From the NCBI RefSeq assembly GCF_002724055.1, contig NZ_BDQY01000007.1, positions 51,371-115,370 of the forward strand: 64,000 nucleotides of DNA. Reading direction: 5' to 3'. This stretch comes from Tepidibacter mesophilus. Lineage in GTDB: Bacteria; Bacillota; Clostridia; Peptostreptococcales; Peptostreptococcaceae. This document shows, piece after piece, positions 1 through 8,644 of the stretch. Below the pieces are notes generated by a model that worked only from the letters and a program-made list of their open reading frames with translations, did no database searches and was not told where the DNA came from. The position numbers and the translations under genes were made by a program. Position 1 is the stretch's first letter. Each line of letters opens with the position of its first letter.

Positions 1-855
1 AACGTGGATACTATTCGTTCTTTAAATAACGATTCAGGATACTATCTTTACTCTGGAAGTTTACTAAAAATCAAGCCTATACAAAATCAAAAAACCATAT
101 CTATAAAAATAGATGGTAAAATAATATCTACAGACCAATATCCTTATATAGAAAATGCACGTACATTTGTTCCCATAAGATTTATAGCAGAAAATTTAGG
201 TGCAAATGTATCATGGAATAGTGTCTCTCAAGAAGCTATATTGGAATATGAAGACAAAAATATTAAATTGCCATTATATTCTAGTACAGCTAATATAAAC
301 GGATCTTTTGTAAACCTTGATGCTCCTATAAATATATATAATTCAAGAACATTTGTACCCGTTAGATTTATAGCTGAGACGTTTGACTGTTCTGTCAACT
401 GGGATTCATCTAACTATGTAGTGGATATTAAAACTAAAGGATACATACCTACTCATGAAAATTTGGTAAACTACAATACTCCTACTTACTCTAGTGAGGA
501 CTTATATTGGCTATCTAGATTAGTGGAAGCAGAATCTCAAGGAGAGCCCTATGAAGGGCAATTAGCAGTTGCTAATGTTATAGTAAACAGAAAAAATAGC
601 GAATTATTTCCAAACGATATAAAAGGCGTTATATTCGATGATAACTACGGAATCCAATATACCCCAGTTGCTAATGGTAGAATATACAATACACCTTCAA
701 ATATTAGTATTCAAGTTGCAAAACAAGCACTAGCAGGACATAATAACATATCAACATGTCTTTATTTCTTAAATCCAAAAAAATCGACTAATAATTGGAT
801 AGTTTGGAATAGATCTTATTTCAAAACAATCCAAAATCACGATTTTTATTTATAG
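1..855 (+). CDS. Spore cortex / cell wall hydrolase, SleB-type, with stalk domains (5' end outside window)
   Basis: The reading frame is open to the window edge, so the true start lies upstream; the GTG at 4 is only the first in-frame start codon. The visible protein begins with what looks like the last half of a LysM peptidoglycan-binding domain (about residues 1-25, ending YLYSGSLLKIKP). Two copies of the copper amine oxidase N-terminal 'stalk' motif follow (RTFVPIRFIAENLGA near 53-67 and RTFVPVRFIAETF near 115-127). A Hydrolase_2/SleB domain occupies about 163-283, with the acidic pair in RLVEAESQGE as probable catalytic residues. SleB enzymes are lytic transglycosylases that open spore cortex or cell wall. 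Domain order suggests a secreted enzyme held on peptidoglycan. A strong terminator follows. The family call is firm; a role in germination rather than vegetative wall turnover is inferred. Confidence 0.85.
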   Translation, partial: NVDTIRSLNNDSGYYLYSGSLLKIKPIQNQKTISIKIDGKIISTDQYPYIENARTFVPIRFIAENLGANVSWNSVSQEAILEYEDKNIKLPLYSSTANINGSFVNLDAPINIYNSRTFVPVRFIAETFDCSVNWDSSNYVVDIKTKGYIPTHENLVNYNTPTYSSEDLYWLSRLVEAESQGEPYEGQLAVANVIVNRKNSELFPNDIKGVIFDDNYGIQYTPVANGRIYNTPSNISIQVAKQALAGHNNISTCLYFLNPKKSTNNWIVWNRSYFKTIQNHDFYL

Positions 856-863
856 TTTTTAAG

Positions 864-910
864 GGATGTATTAAAATGATTTTTTTAATCATTTTAATAC
901 ATCCTTTTTT
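864..910 (+). terminator. Terminator of the SleB-type gene
   Basis: A 17-bp perfect stem starting GGATGTATTAAAATGAT, with a short T loop and its complement, is followed by TTTTTT. It starts nine bases after the stop codon. Confidence 0.9.
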
Positions 911-968
911 GTTGGTAATTAAATCATATAATTTACATCTTACAAAATCAAAACGAAAATATCATTTA

Positions 969-1035
969 TTTTAAGCAACAAGGCCCTGAGACTTGTTAGC
1001 GAAATGATTAAATGCTTAACATTAGTCGAATTTTT
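969..1035 (+). repeat. Dispersed hairpin repeat, copy A
   Basis: This is the most diverged of four related intergenic copies (others at 2341, 10871 and 30927). Read on the + strand, the conserved order is TTTTxAGCAAC, a hairpin, TTGGCGA-like, then ATGC..TAACAT and CGAATTTT. Here the first hairpin is AACAAG/CTTGTT. It sits in the leader of the aminopeptidase gene in the gene's own orientation. Confidence 0.55.
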
Positions 1036-1107
1036 ATTTCCCTTTTTTTGGTCATTTCTGTATAATTAACTTATATTACTTAATACTACTAAAGAAGGAG
1101 TGATTAA

Positions 1108-2340
1108 ATGAATAATTTTAATGAAAATATAAAAAAATATGCTTCTCTAGCGCTTAACGTTGGAGTTAATATCCAAAATGGACAGACTCTTATAATCAAC
1201 TCTCCTATAGAGTGTGCTGAATTTACTAGAATAGTAGCTAAATGTGCCTATGAAAAAGGAGCTAAGAACGTTCATGTAAGATGGAGCGATGAAGATTTAG
1301 CTCTTATCAAATACTTGAATGCGCCTGATGAAGCCTTTGATGAATTTCCTAAATGGGAAGCTGATGGTCTTGAGGAGTTAGCTAAAAATGGTGCTGCGTT
1401 TATATCTATATCAGCTTCCAACCCTGAACTTTTAAAAGATGTAGATTCTAAAAGAATTGCAGCTGCTAATAAAGCAAGATCTCTTGCTCTTAAAAATTAT
1501 AGAGAGTACATAATGAATAGCACAGTATCCTGGTGTGTTATTTCTATCCCAACCAAAGCTTGGGCTAAAAAAGTATTTACTGACGTATCAGAGGATAAAG
1601 CGATTCAACAACTTTGGGATAGTATCTTCAAAATAGTTAGAGTTGATAATGATGACCCTATAAAAGCTTGGAATGACCATCTTAATAAACTTAACCATAG
1701 AGTTGAATTTTTAAATAACAAAAACTTTAAATCTATTCATCTTAAGTCAAAAGTTACAGACCTTACTATAGAACTTCCAAAGGATCATTTATGGGCTGGC
1801 GGAGGAGAATATAATGCTAAGAATACTTACTTTGTTGCAAATATACCTACAGAAGAAGTATTTACAATGCCTTTTAAAACAGGTATAAACGGAATAGTTA
1901 AAAATACAAAACCTTTTAACTATGGAGGCAACTTGATAGATGGATTTACTTTAACATTCGAAGATGGTAAGGTTGTAGATTTTAAAGCAGAAGTTGGCTA
2001 TGAAACTTTGAAAAAGCTATTAGAAACTGATGAAGGTGCTTCTTATATAGGTGAACTAGCTTTAGTTGCTTACGACTCCCCTATATCAAATTCAAATATA
2101 GTATTTTATAATACTTTATTCGACGAAAATGCATCTTGTCATCTTGCATTTGGAATGGCTTATCCTACTTGTATAAAAAATGGAACTGAAATGAATTCTG
2201 AAGAACTTCAAAAAGCTGGTGCTAATAATTCATTAATCCACGAAGACTTTATGATAGGGTCTGCGGATATGAATATAATCGGTGAAACTCACGAAGGAGA
2301 AAAAATTCAAATATTTAAAAATGGTAATTGGTCACTATAA
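1108..2340 (+). CDS. M29-family (AmpS/PepS-type) leucyl aminopeptidase
   Basis: This is a 410-residue cytosolic metallo-aminopeptidase that removes N-terminal residues from peptides. The length matches the M29 family (about 410). Likely metal ligands are visible in family order: the Glu of PTEEVFTMP, the Glu of YIGELALV, the Glu/His of DENASCHLAFG, and His/Asp in LIHEDFMIGSADMNIIG. The start has a clear GAAGGAG site nine bases upstream. The gene stands alone between a hairpin-repeat leader and a bidirectional terminator. No signal peptide is visible. The family is certain; the substrate preference is not visible. Confidence 0.92.
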   Translation: MNNFNENIKKYASLALNVGVNIQNGQTLIINSPIECAEFTRIVAKCAYEKGAKNVHVRWSDEDLALIKYLNAPDEAFDEFPKWEADGLEELAKNGAAFISISASNPELLKDVDSKRIAAANKARSLALKNYREYIMNSTVSWCVISIPTKAWAKKVFTDVSEDKAIQQLWDSIFKIVRVDNDDPIKAWNDHLNKLNHRVEFLNNKNFKSIHLKSKVTDLTIELPKDHLWAGGGEYNAKNTYFVANIPTEEVFTMPFKTGINGIVKNTKPFNYGGNLIDGFTLTFEDGKVVDFKAEVGYETLKKLLETDEGASYIGELALVAYDSPISNSNIVFYNTLFDENASCHLAFGMAYPTCIKNGTEMNSEELQKAGANNSLIHEDFMIGSADMNIIGETHEGEKIQIFKNGNWSL

Positions 2341-2409
2341 AAAACTCGCTTTATGCTAACGCATAGCTCATGTCGCCAACGAGTCCTCCGGGCTCCGTTG
2401 CTCAAAATA
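2341..2409 (-). repeat. Dispersed hairpin repeat, copy B
   Basis: It starts directly after the aminopeptidase stop codon. It shares the block GCTCATGTCGCCAACGAGTC and an ATGCtaacGCAT mini-hairpin with copies C and D. The CAACGAG...CTCCGTTG part forms a second, imperfect hairpin. Weaker similarity to copy C continues to about 2440. Confidence 0.75.
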
Positions 2410-2476
2410 GTTGATTCTGTAGTACTTTAACCAATGTTATCCAAAGATTTGAAATCAATATAGTTTGCTTAAGAGT

Positions 2477-2510
2477 AAAAAAGTAGCTTGTCTTTACAAG
2501 CTGCTTTTTT
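2477..2510. terminator. Bidirectional terminator between aminopeptidase and degV genes
   Basis: The stem AGTAGCTTGT / ACAAGCTGCT is flanked by an A-run on the left and a T-run on the right, so it can end both convergent transcripts. The right T-run overlaps the stop codon of the DegV-family gene. Confidence 0.85.
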
Positions 2511-3471
2511 ATGAATTCAATCTTGTATTTTTTATTCTTTTCATTATTTGAGCTTTCTTCTCCATCAAACCATGCATTTCATTTATAAGAAGATTATCTT
2601 TTTTGTGTCCTTTCTCTATATAATACATAGATATAGCTCCAAGTCCCACATGAGTTCCGACTACTACTCCCATTTGCATAATATATATTTTACCATTATA
2701 ATTTGTTTCTTGTTCTATCTTATTTTTTAAGTTTTGAGCTACGATAATATCAGATGTATATCCTATTATTATAAAGTCTGTAGCCTCTTCATCATTTCTA
2801 CTTATAAATTCATCTATATAATGCTTCAAAACTCTTTTACGACCTCTTTCTTTTGCCACTATTGCTCCCTTTCCTTTTTTCATAGTCATTATAGGTTTAA
2901 TCTTTAATATCTTTCCTATAAAAGCACTTGAATTTGAAAGTCTTCCACTTTTTATCAAATGATCTAAATCATCAACAGATAAAAAATGTTTAACATTTAT
3001 TTTGTAAGTTTCATTGAATTCTACTATTTCTTCAAAACTCATACCTTGCTCTTTTAACATAGCACTCTTTAAAACCAACCATCCACTTCCATGGCTCATA
3101 CATTTTGAATCCACTATATGAATCTCAACATCAGATTCTTCATTCTCATCATAAAAATAATCCTTAGCTATAACAGCTGATTGATAAGACCCGCTAGTTC
3201 CACTCGACATACATATACAGATTATATGTGTATGTCCACTTAATACAGCTTCATTCATTATCTTCAGGTATTCTGTAGGACTTGGCATAGCAGTTGTAGG
3301 TTCTTTTTCTAAATTTTCGATTATACTATAAAATTTATCCGGTTTTATATCTATTCTGTCTCTATAAACTTGTCCATCTATATTAATTGTCAACGGAGCT
3401 ATACCAATATCATATTTATCTATTAAATCTTGAGATAAATCACAAGTTGAATCTGCCATAATTTTTATCAT
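2509..3471 (-). CDS. DegV family fatty-acid-binding protein
   Basis: The 320-residue protein matches the DegV family over its full length. It starts IKIMADSTCDLS, continues with TTAMPSPTEY and CICMSSGTSGSYQSA in the N-terminal half, and has KHFLSVDDLDHLIKSGRLS later. DegV proteins bind a fatty acid between two alpha/beta domains; Firmicutes FakB paralogs hand fatty acids to the FakA kinase for phosphorylation and membrane lipid synthesis. No fakA-like gene is near. The gene is monocistronic with a GGAGGG site before ATG. The N-terminal MADSTCDL and the SSGTSGSY segment are the family signatures, so the family is sure; its fatty-acid preference cannot be read. Confidence 0.9.
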   Translation of the reverse strand: MIKIMADSTCDLSQDLIDKYDIGIAPLTINIDGQVYRDRIDIKPDKFYSIIENLEKEPTTAMPSPTEYLKIMNEAVLSGHTHIICICMSSGTSGSYQSAVIAKDYFYDENEESDVEIHIVDSKCMSHGSGWLVLKSAMLKEQGMSFEEIVEFNETYKINVKHFLSVDDLDHLIKSGRLSNSSAFIGKILKIKPIMTMKKGKGAIVAKERGRKRVLKHYIDEFISRNDEEATDFIIIGYTSDIIVAQNLKNKIEQETNYNGKIYIMQMGVVVGTHVGLGAISMYYIEKGHKKDNLLINEMHGLMEKKAQIMKRIKNTRLNS

Positions 3472-3727
3472 AAATACCCTCCAATAGTTATATTATTTTA
3501 TGTCTATATATTATCTTATTTTGATAATTCAAATATCAATTGTAACATAATCTAAAGCACTCTCTATGTTATTATACATTCCATCCATTGGTTTTGTAAT
3601 ATTTTTTAGAAAAATTAATAAATTTGTCATTATTTAAAAAATAATATATATTCAAATGCACCTTATTCTATTTAAGTTTTATAATAATAGATTTACCTCT
3701 CTAACTACACTTATATTCCCCCTAAAA
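3472..3727. other. AT-rich intergenic stretch
   Basis: It holds the upstream region of the degV gene and the region downstream of the CPBP gene terminator. I see no ORF with a ribosome site, no structured RNA and no repeat. Confidence 0.6.
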
Positions 3728-3762
3728 CACAAAAAGATGATTAAATAATCACCTTTTTGTGT
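3728..3762 (-). terminator. Terminator of the CPBP protease gene
   Basis: A near-perfect palindrome (CACAAAAAGRTGATTA and its complement) is followed on the minus strand by TTTT. It lies 25 bases after the stop codon. Confidence 0.8.
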
Positions 3763-3787
3763 TCTAGAATATAAGCTTATATTAAAA

Positions 3788-4636
3788 TCATTCAGTGGTT
3801 TCGCATAAAAATTCTTTATCCCATATTATTTCATTTTTTCTAAACCAGATAATAATCTTACAAGTAAATATTATTCCAACAATAGTAACAATAGATTGTA
3901 CAACCAATATATTGTTAGATAGTTTAATAAACTCTGTCAATATACTGGAAACAATTATACCAACTCCATTGTTTATAAAATGAGCAAATATGCTTATATA
4001 TATAGACTTTGTTTTTAAATACAAATATCCTAATATAATTCCAAGAAAAAAAGCATTAATTGCTTGCTGTATATTCATATGCATTATTGCAAATAAAAGA
4101 GCAGATACTACTATAGATATTTTATCATTATACTTTATACTAAGCCCTTTAAGTATTACTCCTCTATAAATTATTTCTTCATATATAGGGGCTACTATAC
4201 AAACAGACATTATAGCTATAAAAGGGTGTTTAAATAACTCATTAAAAGCTTCTTCAATAGATTCGTTTAATGGTAATTGCTGAACAATTATCCCTATACT
4301 ATTATCAAAAACTATCCTAAATAATGAAACTATTAACATTGTATATATAAAATAATTTTTAGAAATATTTACCCTTTTTGTATATCCAACTTCATCTTTT
4401 TTACAATATCTTTTTAAAAGCCATTTAACCATTATTATTTTAATTATTAAACTACTAACACCATCAATATAAAACAACATGTCAGGAGAATTTATAGAAA
4501 ATATAGCCTCTATTATATGTATTGGTATCATCAAAAAATACGAAAGTATATGAAGTATAAATATCCATATGGCTCCTAAAATAGCTATCTCTCCAACTTT
4601 AATATTTCCAGTCTCTAAGCTTTTGATTAAGTTCAT
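3788..4636 (-). CDS. CPBP family intramembrane glutamic endopeptidase (CAAX protease-like)
   Basis: This is a 282-residue multi-spanning membrane protein with about eight hydrophobic segments. The CPBP/Abi signature is present: EE..R in PIYEEIIYRG (near residues 154-159), a His in FAIMHMN (187) and FAHFINN (about 218-224). These residues form the active site of Rce1-type intramembrane proteases. Bacterial members act in bacteriocin immunity, signalling or unknown processing. An ATG at 4636 with GGGGAGAG upstream is preferred over the GTG three bases earlier. The gene is single, with its own terminator, and ends in TGA. The substrate is unknown. Confidence 0.85.
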   Translation of the reverse strand: MNLIKSLETGNIKVGEIAILGAIWIFILHILSYFLMIPIHIIEAIFSINSPDMLFYIDGVSSLIIKIIMVKWLLKRYCKKDEVGYTKRVNISKNYFIYTMLIVSLFRIVFDNSIGIIVQQLPLNESIEEAFNELFKHPFIAIMSVCIVAPIYEEIIYRGVILKGLSIKYNDKISIVVSALLFAIMHMNIQQAINAFFLGIILGYLYLKTKSIYISIFAHFINNGVGIIVSSILTEFIKLSNNILVVQSIVTIVGIIFTCKIIIWFRKNEIIWDKEFLCETTE

Positions 4637-4767
4637 CACTACTCTCCCCTTTACCTACTTAACTCTTAATAATTAATTGTATACTAAAAATCTTAAATAC
4701 ATCTTAATTTCCTAATTATATTATATTATTATATTGAAACAAGTATCTTACAATAGTACAACAACAT

Positions 4768-4805
4768 AAAAATTCGCTTCATGCATTAACATGAAGCGAA
4801 TTTTT
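4768..4805 (-). terminator. Terminator of the metal ABC operon, overlapping the znuB stop codon
   Basis: A perfect 16-bp stem (AAAAATTCGCTTCATG and its complement) has a six-base loop and a T-run on the minus strand. The TGA stop of the permease gene (4779-4781) lies inside the stem. Part of the stem resembles the end of the dispersed repeat family. Confidence 0.85.
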
Positions 4806-5612
4806 ATGTTGTATATATTTACTTAAAGCAATAGATACAAAATATCCAATAACAGATAAAAGTATTATTGTTGCTCCCGATGGGATATTATACTGATACG
4901 ATATTAATAGTCCTAAAACATTAAAAACAATTCCCAATATTGTAGAAAATATCATGATATTTTTTATGTCATAAGTATAGAGTTTAGCTATAGCTGGTGG
5001 TATAGTCAACATTGCTATAGATAGTATTATTCCAACTACCTTTATCAGTACCACTATACTAAGAGCTATTAGTACAAATAGAAAGTACTCTAAAAACACT
5101 GTATTTATGCCTACTACCTTAATAAATTCTTCATCAAATAAATAAGCCTTCCAATAATTGAAAATACTAAATATAGATATAAATATTGTTCCGCTCAATA
5201 TCAGCATTATATTTATGTAAATAGATGATACAGTTAGTATATCTCCGAATAAATAAGATGTCATATCAGGTGGATATCCAGGAGTCAAAGCTATGAATAA
5301 TATTCCAAGAGCCATTCCAACCGACCAAAACATACCTATTAAAGCATCTGAGTTTGTATTCGTCTTCCTATTTATATTAGATATTCCAATAGATGCACAT
5401 ACAGAAAATATAAGTCCTCCTATTATAGGTTCAATACCTAATAAATACCCTAATCCTATGCCTCCAAATGAAACATGGGCTATACCACCACTCATGCTTA
5501 CAAGTTTTTTTTCAACTATTATTGTGCCTATTATTCCGCATACTGCACTACTTAGTATAGCAGCCATAAAAGCATTTTTTATGAAATTATAACTAAATAA
5601 TGTTTCTATCAT
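4779..5612 (-). CDS. znuB: Metal (zinc/manganese) ABC transporter permease, ZnuB/AdcB family
   Basis: The 277-residue protein has about eight hydrophobic segments and the ABC-3 family pattern: GTIIVEKKLVSMSGGIAHVSFGGIGLGY at the front (cytoplasmic loop plus helix) and VGIILSIAMLTIPPAIA near residues 195-211. It forms the membrane channel for a metal ion released by the upstream binding lipoprotein. The start overlaps the ATPase gene by 20 bases and has GGAGGAGGAGC just before ATG. It is last in the operon. The permease family does not itself tell Zn from Mn; the His-rich loop of the partner protein favours zinc. Confidence 0.88.
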   Translation of the reverse strand: MIETLFSYNFIKNAFMAAILSSAVCGIIGTIIVEKKLVSMSGGIAHVSFGGIGLGYLLGIEPIIGGLIFSVCASIGISNINRKTNTNSDALIGMFWSVGMALGILFIALTPGYPPDMTSYLFGDILTVSSIYINIMLILSGTIFISIFSIFNYWKAYLFDEEFIKVVGINTVFLEYFLFVLIALSIVVLIKVVGIILSIAMLTIPPAIAKLYTYDIKNIMIFSTILGIVFNVLGLLISYQYNIPSGATIILLSVIGYFVSIALSKYIQHKNSLHVNA

Positions 5613-6255
5613 GCTCCTCCTCCTTGCAGGTACATAGTCCTTTATTCAAGTAAACTACTCTATCAGTATACGAAACAACTTCTTCCATATCATGAGTAAC
5701 TATTATTATAGTCTTTTCTTCTTTTATTTTAGACAGCATTTCATAAATCTCTGTTTTTGCTTTAAAATCTAAACTAGCAGTCGGTTCATCCAGTACTAGT
5801 ATTTCAGGATTTGTCATAAGTGCTCTCGCTATCAATACTTTTTGAAGTTGCCCCCCTGATAATTGTCCTATTTGCCTTTTCTCAAACTTTAATATATCTA
5901 ATTTGTCCATAATATTTCTTGCTCTATCTATTTCCGCTTTAGAATATCTTTTAAATAACTTGATTCTATTAGATAACTTACCCATAAGTATTACATCTAA
6001 CACAGTTATAGGAAAGTTTCTATCAAAAGATGTAAATTGTGGAACATATCCAATAGACATATTATCTTTTAATGAAATACTTCCACTTGTAGGCTCTATT
6101 ATACCAAGCAAAACTTTCAAAAGAGTACTTTTTCCAGCTCCATTAGGTCCCGTTATTCCTAAAAATTCTCTACTTCCTATTTTCAAATTTATATCTTTTA
6201 ACGCACATACTGATCCATAACTTACACTCAAATTTTTTATCTCGATATTATTCAT
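5593..6255 (-). CDS. znuC: Metal ABC transporter ATP-binding protein, ZnuC family
   Basis: The 220-residue ATPase has Walker A GPNGAGKST, the ABC signature LSGGQLQKVLIARAL, Walker B LVLDEPTASLD and the switch His in IIVTHDME. It powers metal import through the overlapping permease. The close match of MNNIEIKNLSVSYGS at the front and of the Q-loop FTSFDRNFPITVLDVILMG to metal-type (AdcC/ZnuC/MntB) ATPases separates it from the peptide-type ATPases later in the window. The start has GGAGGGGG six bases upstream and is 11 bases after the znuA stop. Confidence 0.9.
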   Translation of the reverse strand: MNNIEIKNLSVSYGSVCALKDINLKIGSREFLGITGPNGAGKSTLLKVLLGIIEPTSGSISLKDNMSIGYVPQFTSFDRNFPITVLDVILMGKLSNRIKLFKRYSKAEIDRARNIMDKLDILKFEKRQIGQLSGGQLQKVLIARALMTNPEILVLDEPTASLDFKAKTEIYEMLSKIKEEKTIIIVTHDMEEVVSYTDRVVYLNKGLCTCKEEEHDRNII

Positions 6256-6266
6256 ATAGCCCCCTC

Positions 6267-7199
6267 CTACTTTAAAACTTCTTTAAATATATCTGCTATA
6301 CTTTTTAGATTTTTTATATAGTCCGCGCTTAAAGGAGACACCTGTATACTTTCTCCTTCTATTTCCTTAGCTATAGTATCAGCCTGTTTACTGTCAAACT
6401 CTTCTTGATAAAATACAAACTTAATATTATTTTTTTTAGAAAAGTCTATTATTTCTTGAAGTCTTCTAGCTGTAGTTTCCTTACCATCTTCTTCTATTGC
6501 AATCATATTCAAATCATAATCATCTGCAAAGTATCCAAAAGATGGATGATATATTATAAAAGATTGTTTTGTAAGATTGTTAAGAGTACTCTTAATATCC
6601 TTATCTACTTCATCTAATTTAGATATATAAACACTAGCATTTTTCTCGTATATTTTCTTATTATTAGGATCTAATTCTATTAATTCATTTTTAATCTCAT
6701 CAATCATTACTTTAACCCTCTTTGGAGATAACCATATGTGAGGATCTCGTCCTTCATGAACATGTTCATCTGAATCATGTTCATGTCCATGTTCCTCATC
6801 AAAGACTCTATCTGGATATACTTTTCTCACTTTATCATCTAGGTTAACTACTTTTATATTTTCATTTAAACCTTCTATCATCGGAACTATATTGGACTCT
6901 TCGGTTGGAACTCCTATTGAAAAATAAATTTGCGATTCGCTAAGTTTAGACATTTGCTTAGGTGTAGGTTGATAATTAGCAGGACTATATCCTGGAGGTA
7001 TCATAACCTGAACATTTACTAAATCTCCGCCTACCGCTTTTACAAATGTTTCTTCTGGTACGATACCCACAGAAACTTTTATATTATCAGTTTTTAAATC
7101 GCTACCTTCATTATAATATACTTCTTTATTTGAACATCCACCTATTAAAAATAACCCTAATACAATAATTATATAAATCAAAAATTTCTTCAAAATCAA
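6267..7199 (-). CDS. znuA: Zinc-binding lipoprotein of a metal ABC transporter, ZnuA/AdcA family
   Basis: The 310-residue lipoprotein has a signal peptide ending in the lipobox LIGGC (Cys near 22). The cluster A-I binding-protein fold carries metal-ligand His positions in IYHPSFGYFADDY and DPHIWLSPK. A charged His-rich loop, EEHGHEHDSDEHVH, near residues 137-150 is typical of zinc-specific members, where it gathers Zn2+ at the cell surface. It is the first gene of a three-gene operon (znuA-znuC-znuB). The upstream region holds a sigma-A promoter and a Fur/Zur-like operator, so induction by metal starvation is likely. Confidence 0.9.
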   Translation of the reverse strand: MILKKFLIYIIIVLGLFLIGGCSNKEVYYNEGSDLKTDNIKVSVGIVPEETFVKAVGGDLVNVQVMIPPGYSPANYQPTPKQMSKLSESQIYFSIGVPTEESNIVPMIEGLNENIKVVNLDDKVRKVYPDRVFDEEHGHEHDSDEHVHEGRDPHIWLSPKRVKVMIDEIKNELIELDPNNKKIYEKNASVYISKLDEVDKDIKSTLNNLTKQSFIIYHPSFGYFADDYDLNMIAIEEDGKETTARRLQEIIDFSKKNNIKFVFYQEEFDSKQADTIAKEIEGESIQVSPLSADYIKNLKSIADIFKEVLK

Positions 7200-7210
7200 C
7201 CCTCCCTAAT

Positions 7211-7228
7211 TAATAACAATTATCATTA
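7211..7228 (-). promoter_or_regulatory. Fur/Zur-like operator of the znu operon
   Basis: TAATGATAATTGTTATTA on the minus strand is an imperfect palindrome (14 of 18 positions symmetric) that closely resembles Fur-family boxes. It lies just downstream of the -10 element, where a bound repressor would block transcription. Gene function points to Zur. Confidence 0.65.
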
Positions 7229-7236
7229 CCATTTAC

Positions 7237-7265
7237 TATAATAACACATTGCTTATATTTGTCAA
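7237..7265 (-). promoter_or_regulatory. Sigma-A promoter of the znu operon
   Basis: A perfect -35 TTGACA (7260-7265) is followed 16 bp later by TATTAT (7238-7243), or 17 bp later by ATTATA. Confidence 0.7.
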
Positions 7266-7313
7266 TATGCTTTATGACAAAGAATTCTCCTATATTATAA
7301 TACTTTAATATAT

Positions 7314-7345
7314 AAAAAGGTATGGTTAAATAACCATACCTTTTT
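7314..7345 (-). terminator. Terminator of the trxA-trxB operon
   Basis: A perfect 14-bp stem, AAAAAGGTATGGTT and its complement, has a four-base loop and flanking A and T runs. It lies 38 bases after the reductase stop codon. Confidence 0.9.
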
Positions 7346-7383
7346 ATTATTCTCCTATATTCTTATCTATAAACCTAATATTT

Positions 7384-8235
7384 CTATTTTTTATCAATAT
7401 ATGAAACTGCATTAAGTGCTGCAACCTGCCCTTCTCCTGCAGCTTTTATATATTGATATGGTTTTCCTATACAATCTCCAGCTGCAAAGCATCCTTTAAT
7501 ATTAGTTTTCATAGTTCTATCTACATTTATATGCCCATCTTCAACTTCAAGACCTGGAACTAAGTACTTAGGAGATATGCTATTTCTTATGAAGAATATT
7601 CCATCTACATCTAACTCTGAGTTTCTAAATACAAGTTTATTAGCCTTCATATCACCTTTTACCTCAATTGGTATATCATTTATAATTTCTATATTGTCAC
7701 TTAGTTCATATTCCCCTTTATACATAGGTATATAATAAACATCAGATGCCATTTCCATTAAAAAATTAGCTTCTTCTTCGGCTTCACTATTATAACCTAC
7801 TATAACTACCTTCTTTCCTCTATATAAGGCTGCATCGCAAGTAGCACAATAACCTACTCCTTTACCTAAATAGTTTTCTTCTCCTTTTATAGGCTTTGCA
7901 TATTCTATTCCAGTAGCAAGTATTACAGTAGTAGCTTCATAAGTTTTTTCATTAACCATTAAAGCAAAATAGTCTCCCATAGCATATACATTATTAATTC
8001 TTTCTTCTGTAATCTCAATTCCCATTTTATCTATATGCGATTTGAACATATCCTTTAAATTTTCACCATTTATACCATGAATACCTAAGTAATTATCTAC
8101 CTTAGGTGCTTTTACTATCTTATCGCTTAAATTGCTATTACCAAATACTATTATATTTTTATTTCTAATCTTAGCATTTATAGCCGCTGATAATCCAGCA
8201 GGTCCACTTCCTACTATAGCTACATCATATCTCAT
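7384..8235 (-). CDS. trxB: Thioredoxin reductase-like flavoprotein without the NADPH motif (candidate ferredoxin-dependent FFTR)
   Basis: The 283-residue flavoprotein has an FAD motif GSGPAGLSAAI (9-19), the redox disulfide CATC (Cys130, Cys133) and a second FAD motif GCFAAGDCIGKPYQ near the C-terminus. It sits 14 bases downstream of trxA, so it should reduce that thioredoxin. It is shorter than usual TrxB (about 310). The NADPH-binding GxGxxA motif is replaced by GYNSEAEEEA (147-156), and no HRRxxxR follows (YYIPMYKGEY instead). Loss of both motifs is known from ferredoxin-dependent flavin thioredoxin reductases of clostridia. The reductase fold is certain; ferredoxin as the electron donor is inferred. 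Confidence 0.88.
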   Translation of the reverse strand: MRYDVAIVGSGPAGLSAAINAKIRNKNIIVFGNSNLSDKIVKAPKVDNYLGIHGINGENLKDMFKSHIDKMGIEITEERINNVYAMGDYFALMVNEKTYEATTVILATGIEYAKPIKGEENYLGKGVGYCATCDAALYRGKKVVIVGYNSEAEEEANFLMEMASDVYYIPMYKGEYELSDNIEIINDIPIEVKGDMKANKLVFRNSELDVDGIFFIRNSISPKYLVPGLEVEDGHINVDRTMKTNIKGCFAAGDCIGKPYQYIKAAGEGQVAALNAVSYIDKK

Positions 8236-8249
8236 AAAACTTCACCATC

Positions 8250-8567
8250 TTATAAGTGTGTTTCTATTTGAGATTTTATCATATCTTTAGGTCTAAAACC
8301 TGTTATAGTATCCACTGGTTTTCCATTTTTGAACACTATCATAGTAGGAACACTTGTTATTTGAAATTTTTCAGCCAAATTTATATCTCTATCTATATCA
8401 ACTTTCATAAATTTAACCTTGTCACCAATTTCTTCATCTAAATTTTCAAATACTGGAGCTAACATTTTGCATGGTCCACACCATTCTGCAAAAAAATCTA
8501 CTACAACTACTCCATTATCACTTTCTACTTCTTTATTAAAATCATTAGTATTTATAACTTTTATCAT
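8250..8567 (-). CDS. trxA: Thioredoxin
   Basis: This is a 105-residue cytosolic thioredoxin with the active site WCGPCK inside VVDFFAEWCGPCKMLAP, and the cis-proline loop SVPTMIVFKNG. The ATG at 8567 lies nine bases after GGAGG; a TTG six bases earlier is only three bases from that site and is unlikely. It forms an operon with the reductase gene and is preceded by a near-consensus sigma-A promoter. It carries reducing power to ribonucleotide reductase, peroxidases and other disulfide enzymes. Confidence 0.96.
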   Translation of the reverse strand: MIKVINTNDFNKEVESDNGVVVVDFFAEWCGPCKMLAPVFENLDEEIGDKVKFMKVDIDRDINLAEKFQITSVPTMIVFKNGKPVDTITGFRPKDMIKSQIETHL

Positions 8568-8615
8568 AATCAAATTCCTCCCTATTTAAATTCATTTTAT
8601 ATTTATTATATCCAT

Positions 8616-8644
8616 ACTATACTATTTTATTATAAATATGTCAA
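8616..8644 (-). promoter_or_regulatory. Sigma-A promoter of trxA-trxB
   Basis: TTGACA (8639-8644), a 17-bp spacer and TATAGT (8616-8621) read on the minus strand. It lies about 50 bases upstream of the start codon. Confidence 0.75.
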
